Assembly (NCBI RefSeq): GCF_900167125.1
Contig: NZ_FUYC01000005.1
Coordinates: 62,001-126,000 of the forward strand
DNA length: 64,000 nt
From: Paucidesulfovibrio gracilis DSM 16080
GTDB lineage: Bacteria > Desulfobacterota > Desulfovibrionia > Desulfovibrionales > Desulfovibrionaceae
Direction of reading: 5' to 3'
Below are positions 54,186-63,199 of this stretch, piece after piece; position 1 is the first letter of the stretch, and each line of letters opens with the position of its first letter. A program made the translations under genes and the position numbers. The notes below the pieces were generated by a model. It made no database searches and was not told the origin of the DNA. It saw only the letters and a list, made by a program, of their open reading frames with translations.

Positions 54186-55331
54186 TTAGAACTTGAACTG
54201 CGTGGTCTGGCGCCAGGTGTAGTAGGCGGGATCGCGGAAGTCGTCGATCAGGTGTTCGGTGAACTCCAGACCGCACTTCTCGAAGAAGCGCTCCCAACCG
54301 ATACGGTTGGCCCAGTCACCCAGACGCTCGTACTTGCGGGCGTCTTCGGCGTAGGCGTCAAGGATCTGCTTGATGACCTTGGTCATCGTAGGCCAACGCG
54401 GCGGCTCGTTCGGGATGAACGGAACCACGACCTTGGAGAACGCAGGCTTGGTGATACGGTTGGAGATCTTACCGCCAACCATCAGCGCCACACCGTCGCC
54501 TTCCTTGTCGGAAAGCGGCATGGCCGGACACATGGTGTAGCAGTTACCGCAGAACATGCAGCGCTCTTCCTTGACCGCGACAGTCTTGTAGGACTTGCCG
54601 TCGATCTCGACCTTGGTCGGCCGGATGGCGCCGGTGGGGCAAGCGGCAACGGCCAGGGGCACTTCGCAGATGTTGTCGAGCACTTTGTGGTCGACCATCG
54701 GCGGCTTGCGGTGGATGCCCAGGATGGCGATGTCGGAGCAGTGCACCGCGCCGCACATGTTCAGGCAGCAAGCCATGGAGATGCGCACCGGGGCGGGCAG
54801 ACGCATGTTCTGGAACTCATCAAAGACCGTGTCCATGGTCGCCTTCACGGTACCGGAAGCATCGGTAGCCGGGGTGTGGCAGTGGACCCAGCCCTGGGTG
54901 TGCACGATGTTGGTCACGCCAGCACCGGTGCCGCCCACGGGGTACTTATGAGAGCCGCCGGAGAACTTTTGGTCGTTCAGGTACTTCTTCAGCTCCTGAG
55001 CCTTCTCCAGGCTGTCCACCATGAACTCGATGTTGTTACGAGTGGTGAAGCGCAGGTGGCCGTCGCAGAACTTGTCGGCGATATCGCAGATCTCGCGGAT
55101 GTGCGTGACGGACATGAGGCGGGCGCCACCGCAACGCACGGTGTAGACTTCGTCACCGGACTCGGCTTTGTGCATAAGCATGCCGGGCTCGACGATTTCG
55201 TGGTAGACCCATTTGCCGAAGTTCTTTTCGATGATCGGCGGCAGGAACTCTTTGTATTCACGAGGGCCGATGTCCGTGATGCGGTTTTCCATCGGCTTTT
55301 CGGGATTGTATCCAGAAGAGATAAAAGCCAT
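54186..55331 (-). CDS. dsrB: Dissimilatory sulfite reductase beta subunit
   Basis: A 381-residue subunit of the siroheme enzyme that reduces sulfite in sulfate respiration. The cluster cysteines are Cys151 (VHCHT) and Cys188, Cys189 and Cys193 (MACCLNMC), the same positions as in Desulfovibrio vulgaris DsrB. An inserted ferredoxin domain binds one [4Fe-4S] through CPTGAIRP and [13 protein letters not shown]. The ATG at 55331 has a GGGAGG site, 17 bases after dsrA. It forms the alpha2beta2 core with DsrA and interacts with DsrC, which is not in the window. Confidence 0.98.
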   Translation of the reverse strand: MAFISSGYNPEKPMENRITDIGPREYKEFLPPIIEKNFGKWVYHEIVEPGMLMHKAESGDEVYTVRCGGARLMSVTHIREICDIADKFCDGHLRFTTRNNIEFMVDSLEKAQELKKYLNDQKFSGGSHKYPVGGTGAGVTNIVHTQGWVHCHTPATDASGTVKATMDTVFDEFQNMRLPAPVRISMACCLNMCGAVHCSDIAILGIHRKPPMVDHKVLDNICEVPLAVAACPTGAIRPTKVEIDGKSYKTVAVKEERCMFCGNCYTMCPAMPLSDKEGDGVALMVGGKISNRITKPAFSKVVVPFIPNEPPRWPTMTKVIKQILDAYAEDARKYERLGDWANRIGWERFFEKCGLEFTEHLIDDFRDPAYYTWRQTTQFKF

Positions 55332-55348
55332 GTCTTTTCCTCCCTTGC

Positions 55349-56668
55349 TTACTGCTGGTGACGTTTTCTGTACTCGGCGATATCGCGGTCCCAACCGCCC
55401 TCGACATCTTCGGCCTTCCAGAAGATGTAGGGGTTGGTGCGCGGCTCCTGAACCTGGCGGACGTCGACGGGCACGCCGGCGGACTCGATGATCTTCTGGA
55501 AGCCCATACGCTTCATGGTCTCGCCGAGACGCTCACGGTTCTTGCCTTCTTCCATCCACAGGTCCCAGATGCCTTCGACGATGTCCTTGATCTCCTGGTA
55601 GTCGTTACCAGCGTCGACCTTGACGAAGGGCACCAGCAGGGAACCCATCTGCGCGCCATCGAGGATCGGAGCCTTGGCGCCGACGAAGATGGAGGCGCCG
55701 CGGTCGTTACCGATGCGCAGGGCACGCGGCATGGTGTTGATGCAGTGCATGCAGCGGACGCATTCCTTGTTGTCGATGGACAGCTTGCCGTCCTCGTAGC
55801 TCATGCACTCGGAGGGACACAGGTCGATGACTTCTTTCTGGATGTCGAACTTGCCCCAGTCGCGACCGGCGTGGGCACCGGCGTTGGGAGCCAGCTCGCC
55901 GCCGACGTAACCGGCCACGGCTTCCTGGTCGATGCGGATCTCGTCGCGCCAGGTTCCGATCACGGAGAAGTCAGAACGGGCGATGGAGGCCACGCAACCG
56001 TTGGGGCAACCGTCGAACTTGAACTTGAACTTGTACGGGAAGGCCGGGCGGTGCAGCTCGTCCTGGTACTCGTTGGTCAGGTTGAAGCACAGAGCCTGGG
56101 TGTCGTAGCAGGCGTACTCACAGCGGGACATACCCAGGCAGGTGGCCGGGGTACGCAGGTTGGAGCCGGATCCGCCCAGGTCGGTGTTCAGGTTGTGGGT
56201 CAGCTCGTAGAAGATTTCCTCAAGCTGCGGGGTGGTGGTGCCGATGAACACGATGTCGCCGGTGGCGCCGTGCATGTTGGTCAGACCGGAACCGCGGAAC
56301 TCCCACAGGTCGCACAGCTGGCGGAGGAACTCGGTGGTGTAGTACTTACCGGAGGGCTGGTTCACACGGATGGTGTGGAAGTGGGCCACGCCGGGGAACA
56401 TTTCGGGCTGGTCGCAGTAACGGCCGATAACGCCGCCGCCGTAACCGAACACGCCGACGATGCCGCCGTGTTTCCAGTGAGTTTCACCATCAACATAGGA
56501 GAGCTCGAGCACGCCCAGCAGGTCTTCCGGGCAGTCGGCGGGAATCTGAAATTCGACTCCCTTTTCATTCTTGGCTCGGTTTTCACATTCCTGCTTAATG
56601 TCGGACACAAAGCTGGGCCACGGCCCGCTTTCCAGCTGGTCCAACAGGGGGGTTTTGTGTTTCGCCAT
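55349..56668 (-). CDS. dsrA: Dissimilatory sulfite reductase alpha subunit
   Basis: A 439-residue alpha subunit. The siroheme-[4Fe-4S] cysteines fall at 177 and 183 (TCLGMSRC) and 221 and 225 (DGCPNGC), exactly as in Desulfovibrio vulgaris. A ferredoxin domain follows with CPSECMSY and [15 protein letters not shown]. The ATG at 56668 with GGAGG seven bases upstream starts [17 protein letters not shown], the usual family start. It heads the dsrABD operon behind a ~180-base leader. Confidence 0.98.
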   Translation of the reverse strand: MAKHKTPLLDQLESGPWPSFVSDIKQECENRAKNEKGVEFQIPADCPEDLLGVLELSYVDGETHWKHGGIVGVFGYGGGVIGRYCDQPEMFPGVAHFHTIRVNQPSGKYYTTEFLRQLCDLWEFRGSGLTNMHGATGDIVFIGTTTPQLEEIFYELTHNLNTDLGGSGSNLRTPATCLGMSRCEYACYDTQALCFNLTNEYQDELHRPAFPYKFKFKFDGCPNGCVASIARSDFSVIGTWRDEIRIDQEAVAGYVGGELAPNAGAHAGRDWGKFDIQKEVIDLCPSECMSYEDGKLSIDNKECVRCMHCINTMPRALRIGNDRGASIFVGAKAPILDGAQMGSLLVPFVKVDAGNDYQEIKDIVEGIWDLWMEEGKNRERLGETMKRMGFQKIIESAGVPVDVRQVQEPRTNPYIFWKAEDVEGGWDRDIAEYRKRHQQ

Positions 56669-56828
56669 TCCCTTAACCTCCATAACGTTTGGATTAAGAT
56701 ACTACCCTCATCACCGATAGCGCGTCCGGATGCGCCACCCGCTTGGCGGGGCGTCCGGGCATCTTTCCGTGCTATTGAAAGAACGTCCGCCGCCCCTTGA
56801 CGAAGGAGCGCGGTTCGTTCGGTAAAAC

Positions 56829-56847
56829 CTGTGACAAATGGCACAAG
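56829..56847. promoter_or_regulatory. Rex/CRP-like dyad in the dsrA promoter
   Basis: On the minus strand TTGTG and CACAG are separated by eight bases. This matches the TTGTG-N8-CACAA form of Rex-type operators with one mismatch. It lies just downstream of the predicted start point of dsrA, where a repressor would block transcription. Its identity as a Rex site is inferred. Confidence 0.5.
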
Positions 56848-56857
56848 CTGCCAACAC

Positions 56858-56886
56858 TTCTAAGGACATCGGTAGTTCTTTGTCAA
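56858..56886 (-). promoter_or_regulatory. Sigma-70 promoter of dsrABD
   Basis: On the minus strand TTGACA (perfect consensus, 56886-56881) and TTAGAA (56863-56858) are separated by 17 bases. The start point would be near 56851, giving a leader of about 180 bases. The rest of the interval to 57044 shows nothing else convincing. Confidence 0.6.
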
Positions 56887-57044
56887 CCCATAATCCCCGG
56901 AAACCCACCGTCTGCACTGCTATTGCACAAGCCCCGGATCCCGTGCTCCCTCAGGCTCGCCCCCTTGCCATGAGGCGCGTGGCAAGGTATCCCTCCCCTC
57001 GGCCGGAAGCGGAATTCCGCAATCCTGACCGGCTGGAGAAACGC

Positions 57045-57716
57045 ATGACCGATTCCAAAAATAATACCGAATGTCGTCGTTGCGGCATCTGCTGTAGCAA
57101 GGGCGGCCCCGCCCTGCACGACCAGGACGCCTCCCTGGTGGGCGGCGTGCTGCCCATGGAACAGCTCCTGACCCTGCGCGTGGGCGAAATGGTCATGGAC
57201 CAGCCCCTGGGAAAAGTGGTTCCGCTGGTGGAGGAAATCATTAAAATCCGCTCGGCCCCAGGGTCCACGGCCTGCATGCTTTATGACGACGCGGCCAAAA
57301 CCTGCGCCGTGTATGAAAACCGCCCCGCGGAATGCCGGGAGCTGCTCTGCGAAAACGACGAACGGCTCAAAGCTATGTATGATAAGGATCGGCTCTGCCG
57401 TCGAGATCTGCTCCCGGAGGGCCACCCCCTGCTGGAAATCGTGGAGGATCACGACCGCCGCTGCTCTCCCCGCAAGCTCACCTCCCTGGCCCGACGCGTT
57501 GTGAGCGGAGAGGAACAGGCGCTGGAGGAGCTGGGCGAAATCCTGGCCTATGACGCCAATCTGCGTGAACTGGTGCCGGAAAAATCCGGACTGCCCGCCG
57601 AAGCCATGGACTTTCTCCTGGGCCGGTCCCTGGACCTGGTTCTGGCAGGCATCGGCCTGGAAGTGCACCACGAGCAGGGGCGCACCGTGCTGCGCAAAAG
57701 CCCCGTGCGCCTTTGA
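57045..57716 (+). CDS. YkgJ-type cysteine-cluster protein
   Basis: A 223-residue protein. Its N terminus carries CRRCGICCSKGG, with further cysteines in GSTACMLYDDAAKTC, ENRPAECRELLC and a later C-R-R-D segment. This is the pattern of the YkgJ/zinc-or-iron-chelating family (PF03692 type), thought to bind a metal or Fe-S centre. The C-terminal half is helical. The ATG at 57045 follows GGAG; a longer frame upstream overlaps the dsr promoter region. It diverges from dsrA. The function is unknown. Confidence 0.83.
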   Translation: MTDSKNNTECRRCGICCSKGGPALHDQDASLVGGVLPMEQLLTLRVGEMVMDQPLGKVVPLVEEIIKIRSAPGSTACMLYDDAAKTCAVYENRPAECRELLCENDERLKAMYDKDRLCRRDLLPEGHPLLEIVEDHDRRCSPRKLTSLARRVVSGEEQALEELGEILAYDANLRELVPEKSGLPAEAMDFLLGRSLDLVLAGIGLEVHHEQGRTVLRKSPVRL

Positions 57717-57854
57717 GCCACAACGCCGCGACCATCGGAACCGTTCCTGCCGGAGGATGCAGCGCAAACCGCATTGCACTCCTGCCCGGCCCGAACGCAG
57801 GCGCCACGCCCCTCAACCCGCTGCCCGGCTCCGCCGGTCCACCGGAGAACTGCA

Positions 57855-58118
57855 ATGAAAGACGAACGCGGACTCTACTATCTTCCCTCCATGCAGGATA
57901 CCGACACCCGCATGTATGTGCGTAGCGTGGACGGCGTGATCCAGTTCCGACTCTGGAACGCCAATCACGCCGAAGTGTGGGATCGTCACGAATGGCTGCC
58001 CTTCGACGTGATCGAGGCCGCTGCGGAAATGTACAAGGAACGCGGTGCGGAACGAAATCCGCTCGCCCTCTACGACGTGGAGATCGCCAAACGGTTGATC
58101 AAGGACGAAGCCAACTGA
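57855..58118 (+). CDS. Small conserved-looking protein of unknown function
   Basis: An 87-residue soluble acidic protein without signal or motif; it contains VDGVIQFRLWNANHAEVWDRHEWLPFDVIEAAA. The ATG at 57855 has GGAG upstream. It follows the cysteine-cluster gene at 138 bases and ends at a good terminator, so it is a real transcription end. I do not recognise the family. Confidence 0.72.
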   Translation: MKDERGLYYLPSMQDTDTRMYVRSVDGVIQFRLWNANHAEVWDRHEWLPFDVIEAAAEMYKERGAERNPLALYDVEIAKRLIKDEAN

Positions 58119-58147
58119 CAACGGCTGTTTTTCCGCCGACCACGACG

Positions 58148-58178
58148 AAAAAAGGACGTACTTTGCGTCCTTTTTTTA
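58148..58178 (+). terminator. Intrinsic terminator after the 87-residue protein gene
   Basis: An A-rich flank and the stem AAGGACG / CGTCCTT are followed by seven T. It can work in both directions. Confidence 0.88.
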
Positions 58179-58302
58179 TTATGGACGAAAACTCATGCAC
58201 AAGCACATCGCGCAACGCATGAGAATCATCCCAGGGCATGATTCTTGTATAGATTCCAGCATCCGACTCCCGGCCTGGGCAACAACGGAAGGAGTGATCG
58301 TC

Positions 58303-58605
58303 ATGCACGCGTATGAATTGACCCGTATCGTCCAACAAAGCATTCTTGAGGGTGGAAAGCCCGCCAAAGTCGTTTCTGCGGAAATCGGGAAGCCCTACTC
58401 CACCATGCTTCGCGAAGCCAACCCGTACGACACCACGGCCAAGGTGGGCGTGGAAACCCTCATGGAAATCATGAAAGCCACCGGCAACCTGGCGCCGTTG
58501 CGTTTCATGGCGGCGCGATTCGGGTACGAACTGGTGCGAAAGACCGACACTGTTTCGGATGACCTGTTTTCCACTCCGGGAAACGGCCGTCCGGTCAATG
58601 CCTGA
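58303..58605 (+). CDS. CII-like (phage regulatory type) DNA-binding protein
   Basis: A 100-residue protein resembling the phage regulatory protein CII/CP76 family: an N-terminal helix-turn-helix (ELTRIVQQSILEGGKPAKVVSAEIGKPYSTMLREANPYD) followed by VETLMEIMKATGNLAPLRFMAARFGYELV. The ATG at 58303 has AAGGAG nine bases upstream. No other phage gene is near, so it is either a domesticated regulator or a remnant. A terminator follows. Confidence 0.83.
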   Translation: MHAYELTRIVQQSILEGGKPAKVVSAEIGKPYSTMLREANPYDTTAKVGVETLMEIMKATGNLAPLRFMAARFGYELVRKTDTVSDDLFSTPGNGRPVNA

Positions 58606-58634
58606 GCCGGTCCCTGCTTCGGCAGGGTGGTTCC

Positions 58635-58664
58635 GTGCCCGGTCCTGCGGGGCCGGGCACTTTT
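58635..58664 (+). terminator. Intrinsic terminator after the CII-like gene
   Basis: The stem GTGCCCGG / CCGGGCAC, with a GC-rich loop, is followed by TTTT. Confidence 0.85.
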
Positions 58665-58785
58665 GCATGGTCCAAATCGCGCAACCGGAACAATGCGCTA
58701 TTTTGCACGATACAGCGTGGTATTGCGATACACTGCACAATAGCTCGGAATATCCACCAAGCCCCCTGCAACAACCCGCCCCGCT

Positions 58786-59190
58786 CTACTCCGTTTCGGC
58801 CGGATCCACAGGATGCAGTGGGCCTCCCGGAAGTATTTCCTCCGAAGGGATAGGTGCTTCTTCCTGCTGGACCGAAGCCGGGTCCGTGACCTTCAATGCC
58901 GGCACCGGATCCAGCGCAGGGCGAACCACCTCCGGCCCTGTTCCCAATGATCCGCGAATAATAATCTCCACATTTTGTCCCTGGGTCGAATCCGCCGGCG
59001 TGGCCAGGCCCGCGCCGGCTACGGCCAGCACAAACCAGGCCGCCCAGCAGAACCGACAAGCCCACCGCGCCGATACGCCGCGCATAACGACCGCCGCTGC
59101 TGTGAAACAACGGCGGCCGCCCGCGCACCGGCGGTCCCTCGTGCCTCTCGTGTCAGGCAAGCCTTCGGTATCGCGCCTTTGGGTCATCAT
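58786..59190 (-). CDS. Possible small exported protein, uncertain
   Basis: A 134-residue reading frame with a hydrophobic segment (WAAWFVLAVAGAGLA, about residues 49-63) that could be a signal or anchor, followed by a proline-rich acidic tail. No ribosome-binding site is evident and an overlapping frame of similar length exists on the same strand (58595-59128). I consider it a plausible but unproven gene. Confidence 0.4.
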   Translation of the reverse strand: MMTQRRDTEGLPDTRGTRDRRCAGGRRCFTAAAVVMRGVSARWACRFCWAAWFVLAVAGAGLATPADSTQGQNVEIIIRGSLGTGPEVVRPALDPVPALKVTDPASVQQEEAPIPSEEILPGGPLHPVDPAETE

Positions 59191-59406
59191 TCTGGGAAAG
59201 CAAACGCCATACCAGAGAGCAATAGGCCGAGATCATGGAAAATTCTTCACAGCAGCATACGCATTGAGCGCATATTTTGCACACAGAACGCAAAGAAGGA
59301 CAATTTCTGCAACGGCTTGACGGAACAAGTACACAAGGCTAGGAAATGATCTATTATGACGCATGTGGGGCGCATCCCACCAACCAGAACCATGAGGTGT
59401 ACCAAT

Positions 59407-59802
59407 ATGCTGCGCAAGGCCACGCATCTGGCTGCGGTCCTGTTTCTTTTCAGTGTTCTCTTGACGGGCTGCGGCGGAACCGGCCCGGAAGAAGCGGCTC
59501 AGGGAGCCTTGGAAGCCACCATCAGCGGCGACTTCAAAAGCGCCACCGACTTTTTCTGCAAAAGCATGCTGGAAGACATGCCGCCCCAGGAGCTGATCGA
59601 CGAGATCGCCAAAGAATTGCAACAGTATGATTTTGACTTTTCCGGCTTGAAGTACGAAGTGCTGGAGCAGAGCGACGACGCTGCCAAAGTGCATGTGACC
59701 GGCAGCATCAGTGCCACAGGTCCGGACGACGAAAAGAACGATGAAATGGATGAAACCATCTCCCTGGTCAAGGAAGACGGCAAGTGGAAGGTCTGCGAAT
59801 AG
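59407..59802 (+). CDS. Small lipoprotein with DUF4878-like domain
   Basis: A 131-residue lipoprotein. The signal ends at lipobox LLTGC (Cys23), and the mature part opens GGTGPEEAAQGALEATISGDFKSATDF, the pattern of DUF4878/NTF2-like lipoproteins. It ends LVKEDGKWKVCE. The ATG at 59407 follows GAGGTG; the upstream in-frame ATGs give no better signal. An intrinsic terminator follows at 37 bases. The function is unknown. Confidence 0.85.
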   Translation: MLRKATHLAAVLFLFSVLLTGCGGTGPEEAAQGALEATISGDFKSATDFFCKSMLEDMPPQELIDEIAKELQQYDFDFSGLKYEVLEQSDDAAKVHVTGSISATGPDDEKNDEMDETISLVKEDGKWKVCE

Positions 59803-59837
59803 CCCATTGCGAGCCGACTGTTCCTTTGGGAAGATAC

Positions 59838-59865
59838 AAAGGCGGGGTTTTCCCCGCCTTTTTTT
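59838..59865 (+). terminator. Intrinsic terminator of the DUF4878-like lipoprotein gene
   Basis: The stem AAAGGCGGGG / CCCCGCCTTT with a short T loop is followed by a T tract. The next ~300 bases to the BASS gene show no gene. Confidence 0.9.
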
Positions 59866-60162
59866 ATGCCGACCCGCGGCATGCCGTGGTTGCTGCGGTC
59901 ATTCCGCCTGGCCACGATTCTTTTTCAGTGTCCTTCCATCATAAAAAAGTACGTTTGCACCGGCACACCGGAACCCTGAAAACCCGTCAAGCGAATCTGG
60001 AACCCAGCCGGACACCAACACCAGCGCGGCCACGATCGGAAATCAAACATTCTTCCACGGGCTTCAGGAACAGCAAGGTCCGGGACCAAGGCTCTCCCCA
60101 CGCATTGCCACGAGAGCGCGTGGGTACGAGAGCCACAAGGATGCCTCCCGTTCCGGGCAAGC

Positions 60163-61110
60163 CTATCTGAACGCGCCCGTCACCTTTCCCGAGCGGATAC
60201 GCTGCTTCCAGACGCGGGCCATGCTCACGCCGAGCAGGTTCTGCACCAGGCTGAACAACGCCCCGGGCAACGCGGCCCGTGCCGAAAAAAAGCTGTTGGC
60301 CAAGGCCACGCCCAATCCGGAATTCTGCATGCCCACCTCGATGGAAAGGGTCACGGCATCGCGCCGGTCCGAGGAAAGCACTTTACCCGCGGCATAGCCC
60401 ACGCCGAACCCCGCGGCGCTGTGCAGAAAAACCGCGCCCAGCACCAGCAGTGGAAGTCCCAGGATCGTATGTTGATTCAGCCCCACCACACAGGCAATGA
60501 CCGCGGAAATGGTCAGAATGGAGATGGACGGAAACACACGCACCAATCCTTCCACACGGCGGCGGAGCAACCGGCGCAAAATCAGACCGTCCACCAGGGG
60601 AAAGACCACGATCCAAAAAACAGACGCGGCCATGGCCCAGAAATCAATGGCGATCTGCTTATCGTAGAGCGCGTAGACAATGGCGGGAGTCAGCAGAGGC
60701 GCCAGGGCCGTGGACACCATGGTCATGGTAACGGACAGCGCCACATTGCCACCGGCCAGATAACAGATCACGTTGGAGGCGGTGCCGCCCGGACACGCGC
60801 CCACCAAGACCAGACCCAGGGCGGCTTCAATGTCCAGACCAAACAGCGTACTGGCCATAAGCGCCAGCAACGGCATGACCACATATTGCAATGTGGCCCC
60901 CGCAATCAACAACGGCCAGCGCGGCAACACCGCGGCAAAGTCGGAAACGTTCAGGGTCAGCCCCATGCCGAACATGATCAGCCCCAGAGCCGGAGCGATG
61001 TGCGGCTTAAGCCAGATGAACAATGGCGGATGCAGCAGCGCGGCAGCACTGAAGGCCAGGGCGATGGGCATAAAAGCGCGTTCGATGCGCCCGGAAAGGG
61101 AGTTCAACAC
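60163..61110 (-). CDS. Bile acid:sodium symporter (BASS) family transporter
   Basis: A 315-residue inner-membrane protein with about ten hydrophobic segments. LIMFGMGLTLNVSDF, LVGACPGGTASNVICYLAGGNVALSVTMT and SIEVGMQNSGLGVALAN are hallmarks of the BASS/SBF family, which takes up organic anions with sodium. The GTG at 61110 has AAGGAT upstream and starts VLNSLSGRIER; the longer frame has no such site. The substrate is unknown. Confidence 0.9.
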   Translation of the reverse strand: MLNSLSGRIERAFMPIALAFSAAALLHPPLFIWLKPHIAPALGLIMFGMGLTLNVSDFAAVLPRWPLLIAGATLQYVVMPLLALMASTLFGLDIEAALGLVLVGACPGGTASNVICYLAGGNVALSVTMTMVSTALAPLLTPAIVYALYDKQIAIDFWAMAASVFWIVVFPLVDGLILRRLLRRRVEGLVRVFPSISILTISAVIACVVGLNQHTILGLPLLVLGAVFLHSAAGFGVGYAAGKVLSSDRRDAVTLSIEVGMQNSGLGVALANSFFSARAALPGALFSLVQNLLGVSMARVWKQRIRSGKVTGAFR

Positions 61111-61337
61111 GGTGATATCCTTGGTTGCATGGACAACAGCCCCCGAATCGGGGGGCAGTACCACACCGGGGGCAAGCGGGCAACCGCCCACACACCGTCC
61201 ATACCGATTCTCGGAACACCGTTTCAAGTCACGGTAAACCGCAATGAAAGAGTAAAATTACAGTGTGTTAGATAATCAGTCTTGTACGGCCGCCTGGCCC
61301 GCAACCGACCAAAAAAAATTCAGTCAACATTCACAGG

Positions 61338-61628
61338 CTACCGGGACAACGCGGTTCCCGCGGCATGGGCCGAAGTCCGTACAGCCAGATGCAATGCATC
61401 CGGTACGGATTCCGACGCCGCCCCATCCATCGTGGTATCCTGGACACTTACAGCGAGTTCCGCATCGGCATCCGTAAGGCCGCCTCGCAGGATCAGCGAA
61501 CCGACCAACACCACGCACAGAGCCAGGGCCACCCAAAACAAGGCCTTGGTTCCGGACGAGGCTCTGTCCTCAATACGCTCAGGATCATAGGCCCGCACCT
61601 GGGGCCGGTATTGTTCCGGATTGGTCAC
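61338..61628 (-). CDS. Small single-pass membrane protein of unknown function
   Basis: A 96-residue protein with a charged cytoplasmic N terminus (about 28 residues), one hydrophobic helix (ALFWVALALCVVLVGSLIL) and a short periplasmic tail. The start is a GTG with GGGAGAGGG upstream. It lies alone between the BASS transporter and the feoB-linked operon. I do not recognise it. Confidence 0.65.
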   Translation of the reverse strand: MTNPEQYRPQVRAYDPERIEDRASSGTKALFWVALALCVVLVGSLILRGGLTDADAELAVSVQDTTMDGAASESVPDALHLAVRTSAHAAGTALSR

Positions 61629-61732
61629 GCCCTCTCCCTCCCGTCACGCGCCAACGAAGCAATCAAAAAACACTGTTTTTCTTCGTAGGCATGGATGACC
61701 ATTTTCGTCAACAATGTCCCGCAGAAAGTACT

Positions 61733-61764
61733 GAAAAACCGCCCGCACATGGGTACGCGGGCGG
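61733..61764 (-). terminator. Intrinsic terminator of the feoB-linked operon
   Basis: On the minus strand the stem CCGCCCGC / GCGGGCGG with a 10-base loop is followed by TTTTT. It lies about 150 bases after the DUF4198-type gene. Confidence 0.85.
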
Positions 61765-61912
61765 CGGGGTGGGATCCTTGTTGCCGTGGCCGTTGCGGGG
61801 GGAGGCCGGAAGGGAGCGGCAACAAGGACACAATGAACTTCAAGTGCGCGGCGGACCTCGGAGGCAGCCCGCCGCGCGGCTCAGGCGTGAACACGCCATC
61901 GGGGGGAAGAGC

Positions 61913-62740
61913 TTACTTCATATCCACGGCTTTGATCCAAAGCACCGCGTCCTGAGAGAGTTCCTTGCCCTTGTACTCGGTGTCGGGACCGACGCCCAGA
62001 GCGGCAAAGCCCCACCAACCGGCCTTGGGCACGCCAAAGGTGATGTACCCTTCGGAATCGGAGAAGATGGTCTGGGTCACAAACGCGTCGTGGGGGTAGT
62101 CCACGGAGGAAGCCTCGTGCATGGCGTTGGCCTTGAAGTCGGGCATGTGGCTCATGAATTCCACTTCCACCTCGGCACCGGCCACGGGCTTGCCGTCGGA
62201 AAGCACGCGGGCCTTGAACACGTTACCGGTCCACACGCCGTAGGGCTTGATCAGGGGCACGATTTCGCAGGGCAGACCCGCAGGCTCGGCCCAGTTGCCC
62301 GGGATGCCGCCCACGTTGGCCACCAGCTTGGTGATCTGCTGCATGTAGATGCCTTCTTCTTCCTCAAAGTAGTAGCCCGGCTTGAACACGAAGGTGTAGT
62401 CACCCATGGAGCGGACGAGCTTTTTGGGGATCAAGGCGGAGAAACCGGTTCCGCTGGACGCGGGGTTGGTCCATTTGATTTCCTGGAGGTAGGATTTCAG
62501 CTCAATCTTTTTCGCGGGGTTGTCGCCGCGCTGATAGATGGCGTAAAAGTCCTCGGCACCGCCCATATCCATGGTGTGTCCGGCTTCAGCGGGGTGCGTA
62601 AACACGATGCGGAAATCCAGGTCGCCGCCTTTTTCAAGGGCGATCTCCGGGGTATTCAGCATCATGAAGTGGGCGGAAGCGGGCAGGGCCATGGTCAGCA
62701 CGGCCAGGGCGCACAACGCCGCGATCAGTCCTTTTTTCAT
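61913..62740 (-). CDS. Periplasmic DUF4198-type protein, probable metal-uptake accessory
   Basis: A 275-residue exported protein. The signal ends ALPASA, so the mature chain would start His-Phe. The body has the DUF4198 pattern (FVFKPGYYFEEEEGIYMQQITKLV; VLSDGKPVAGAEVEVEFMSH; GYITFGVPKAGWWGFAAL) seen in periplasmic partners of nickel and cobalt uptake systems. The ATG at 62740 has AAGGAG. It is downstream of feoB and another small exported protein, so the metal may here be ferrous iron; that is inference. Confidence 0.82.
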   Translation of the reverse strand: MKKGLIAALCALAVLTMALPASAHFMMLNTPEIALEKGGDLDFRIVFTHPAEAGHTMDMGGAEDFYAIYQRGDNPAKKIELKSYLQEIKWTNPASSGTGFSALIPKKLVRSMGDYTFVFKPGYYFEEEEGIYMQQITKLVANVGGIPGNWAEPAGLPCEIVPLIKPYGVWTGNVFKARVLSDGKPVAGAEVEVEFMSHMPDFKANAMHEASSVDYPHDAFVTQTIFSDSEGYITFGVPKAGWWGFAALGVGPDTEYKGKELSQDAVLWIKAVDMK

Positions 62741-62881
62741 CTGGTTCTCCTTTTTTGTCCTGATTTTGACACTCAATTTCATCAACTATTCGTAAAAAAC
62801 GCCGCGTCACTGGGCCGGTCCCGATGGCGCGGCGCTGGTTGAATTGCTTGCCGGGGCGCAGGCGTCCCGGGGTAAGACCGT

Positions 62882-63199
62882 CTACTCCACGATGTCCGAG
62901 CCGTTCACTTCCACGGTATGCCCCTCACCGGCGTCAAACACGACCTTGTACTCGCCTTCGGGCTTATCGAACATGAATTCGCTGTATTCGTTCATTTTTC
63001 CCTCAGTAACCACATTGCCGGAGCCGTCCTGGACACGCATGGTCACGCCGGAGGCGGACGAGCCGTCGGAGAAACCGCCTTCGCAGCTTACCGTGCCGTC
63101 ACCATTGTCAAAGCAGTCGCAGAGCGGGGTGTGAGCAAAGGCCTGACCGCCAAAGGCCATGGTTGCCAGCAAAAACAGTGCGATGATTCCTTTCTTCAT
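62882..63199 (-). CDS. Small exported cysteine-containing protein of the feoB operon
   Basis: A 105-residue protein whose signal ends GGQAFA, leaving a mature N terminus His-Thr-Pro-Leu-Cys-Asp-Cys. A CEGGFSDGSSASG segment and a small beta domain follow (VTMRVQDGSGNVVTEG; YKVVFDAGEGHTVEV). It resembles the small NikL/CbiL-type periplasmic modules of metal transporters. Its ATG overlaps the feoB stop. It probably assists ferrous iron entry, by context. Confidence 0.8.
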   Translation of the reverse strand: MKKGIIALFLLATMAFGGQAFAHTPLCDCFDNGDGTVSCEGGFSDGSSASGVTMRVQDGSGNVVTEGKMNEYSEFMFDKPEGEYKVVFDAGEGHTVEVNGSDIVE

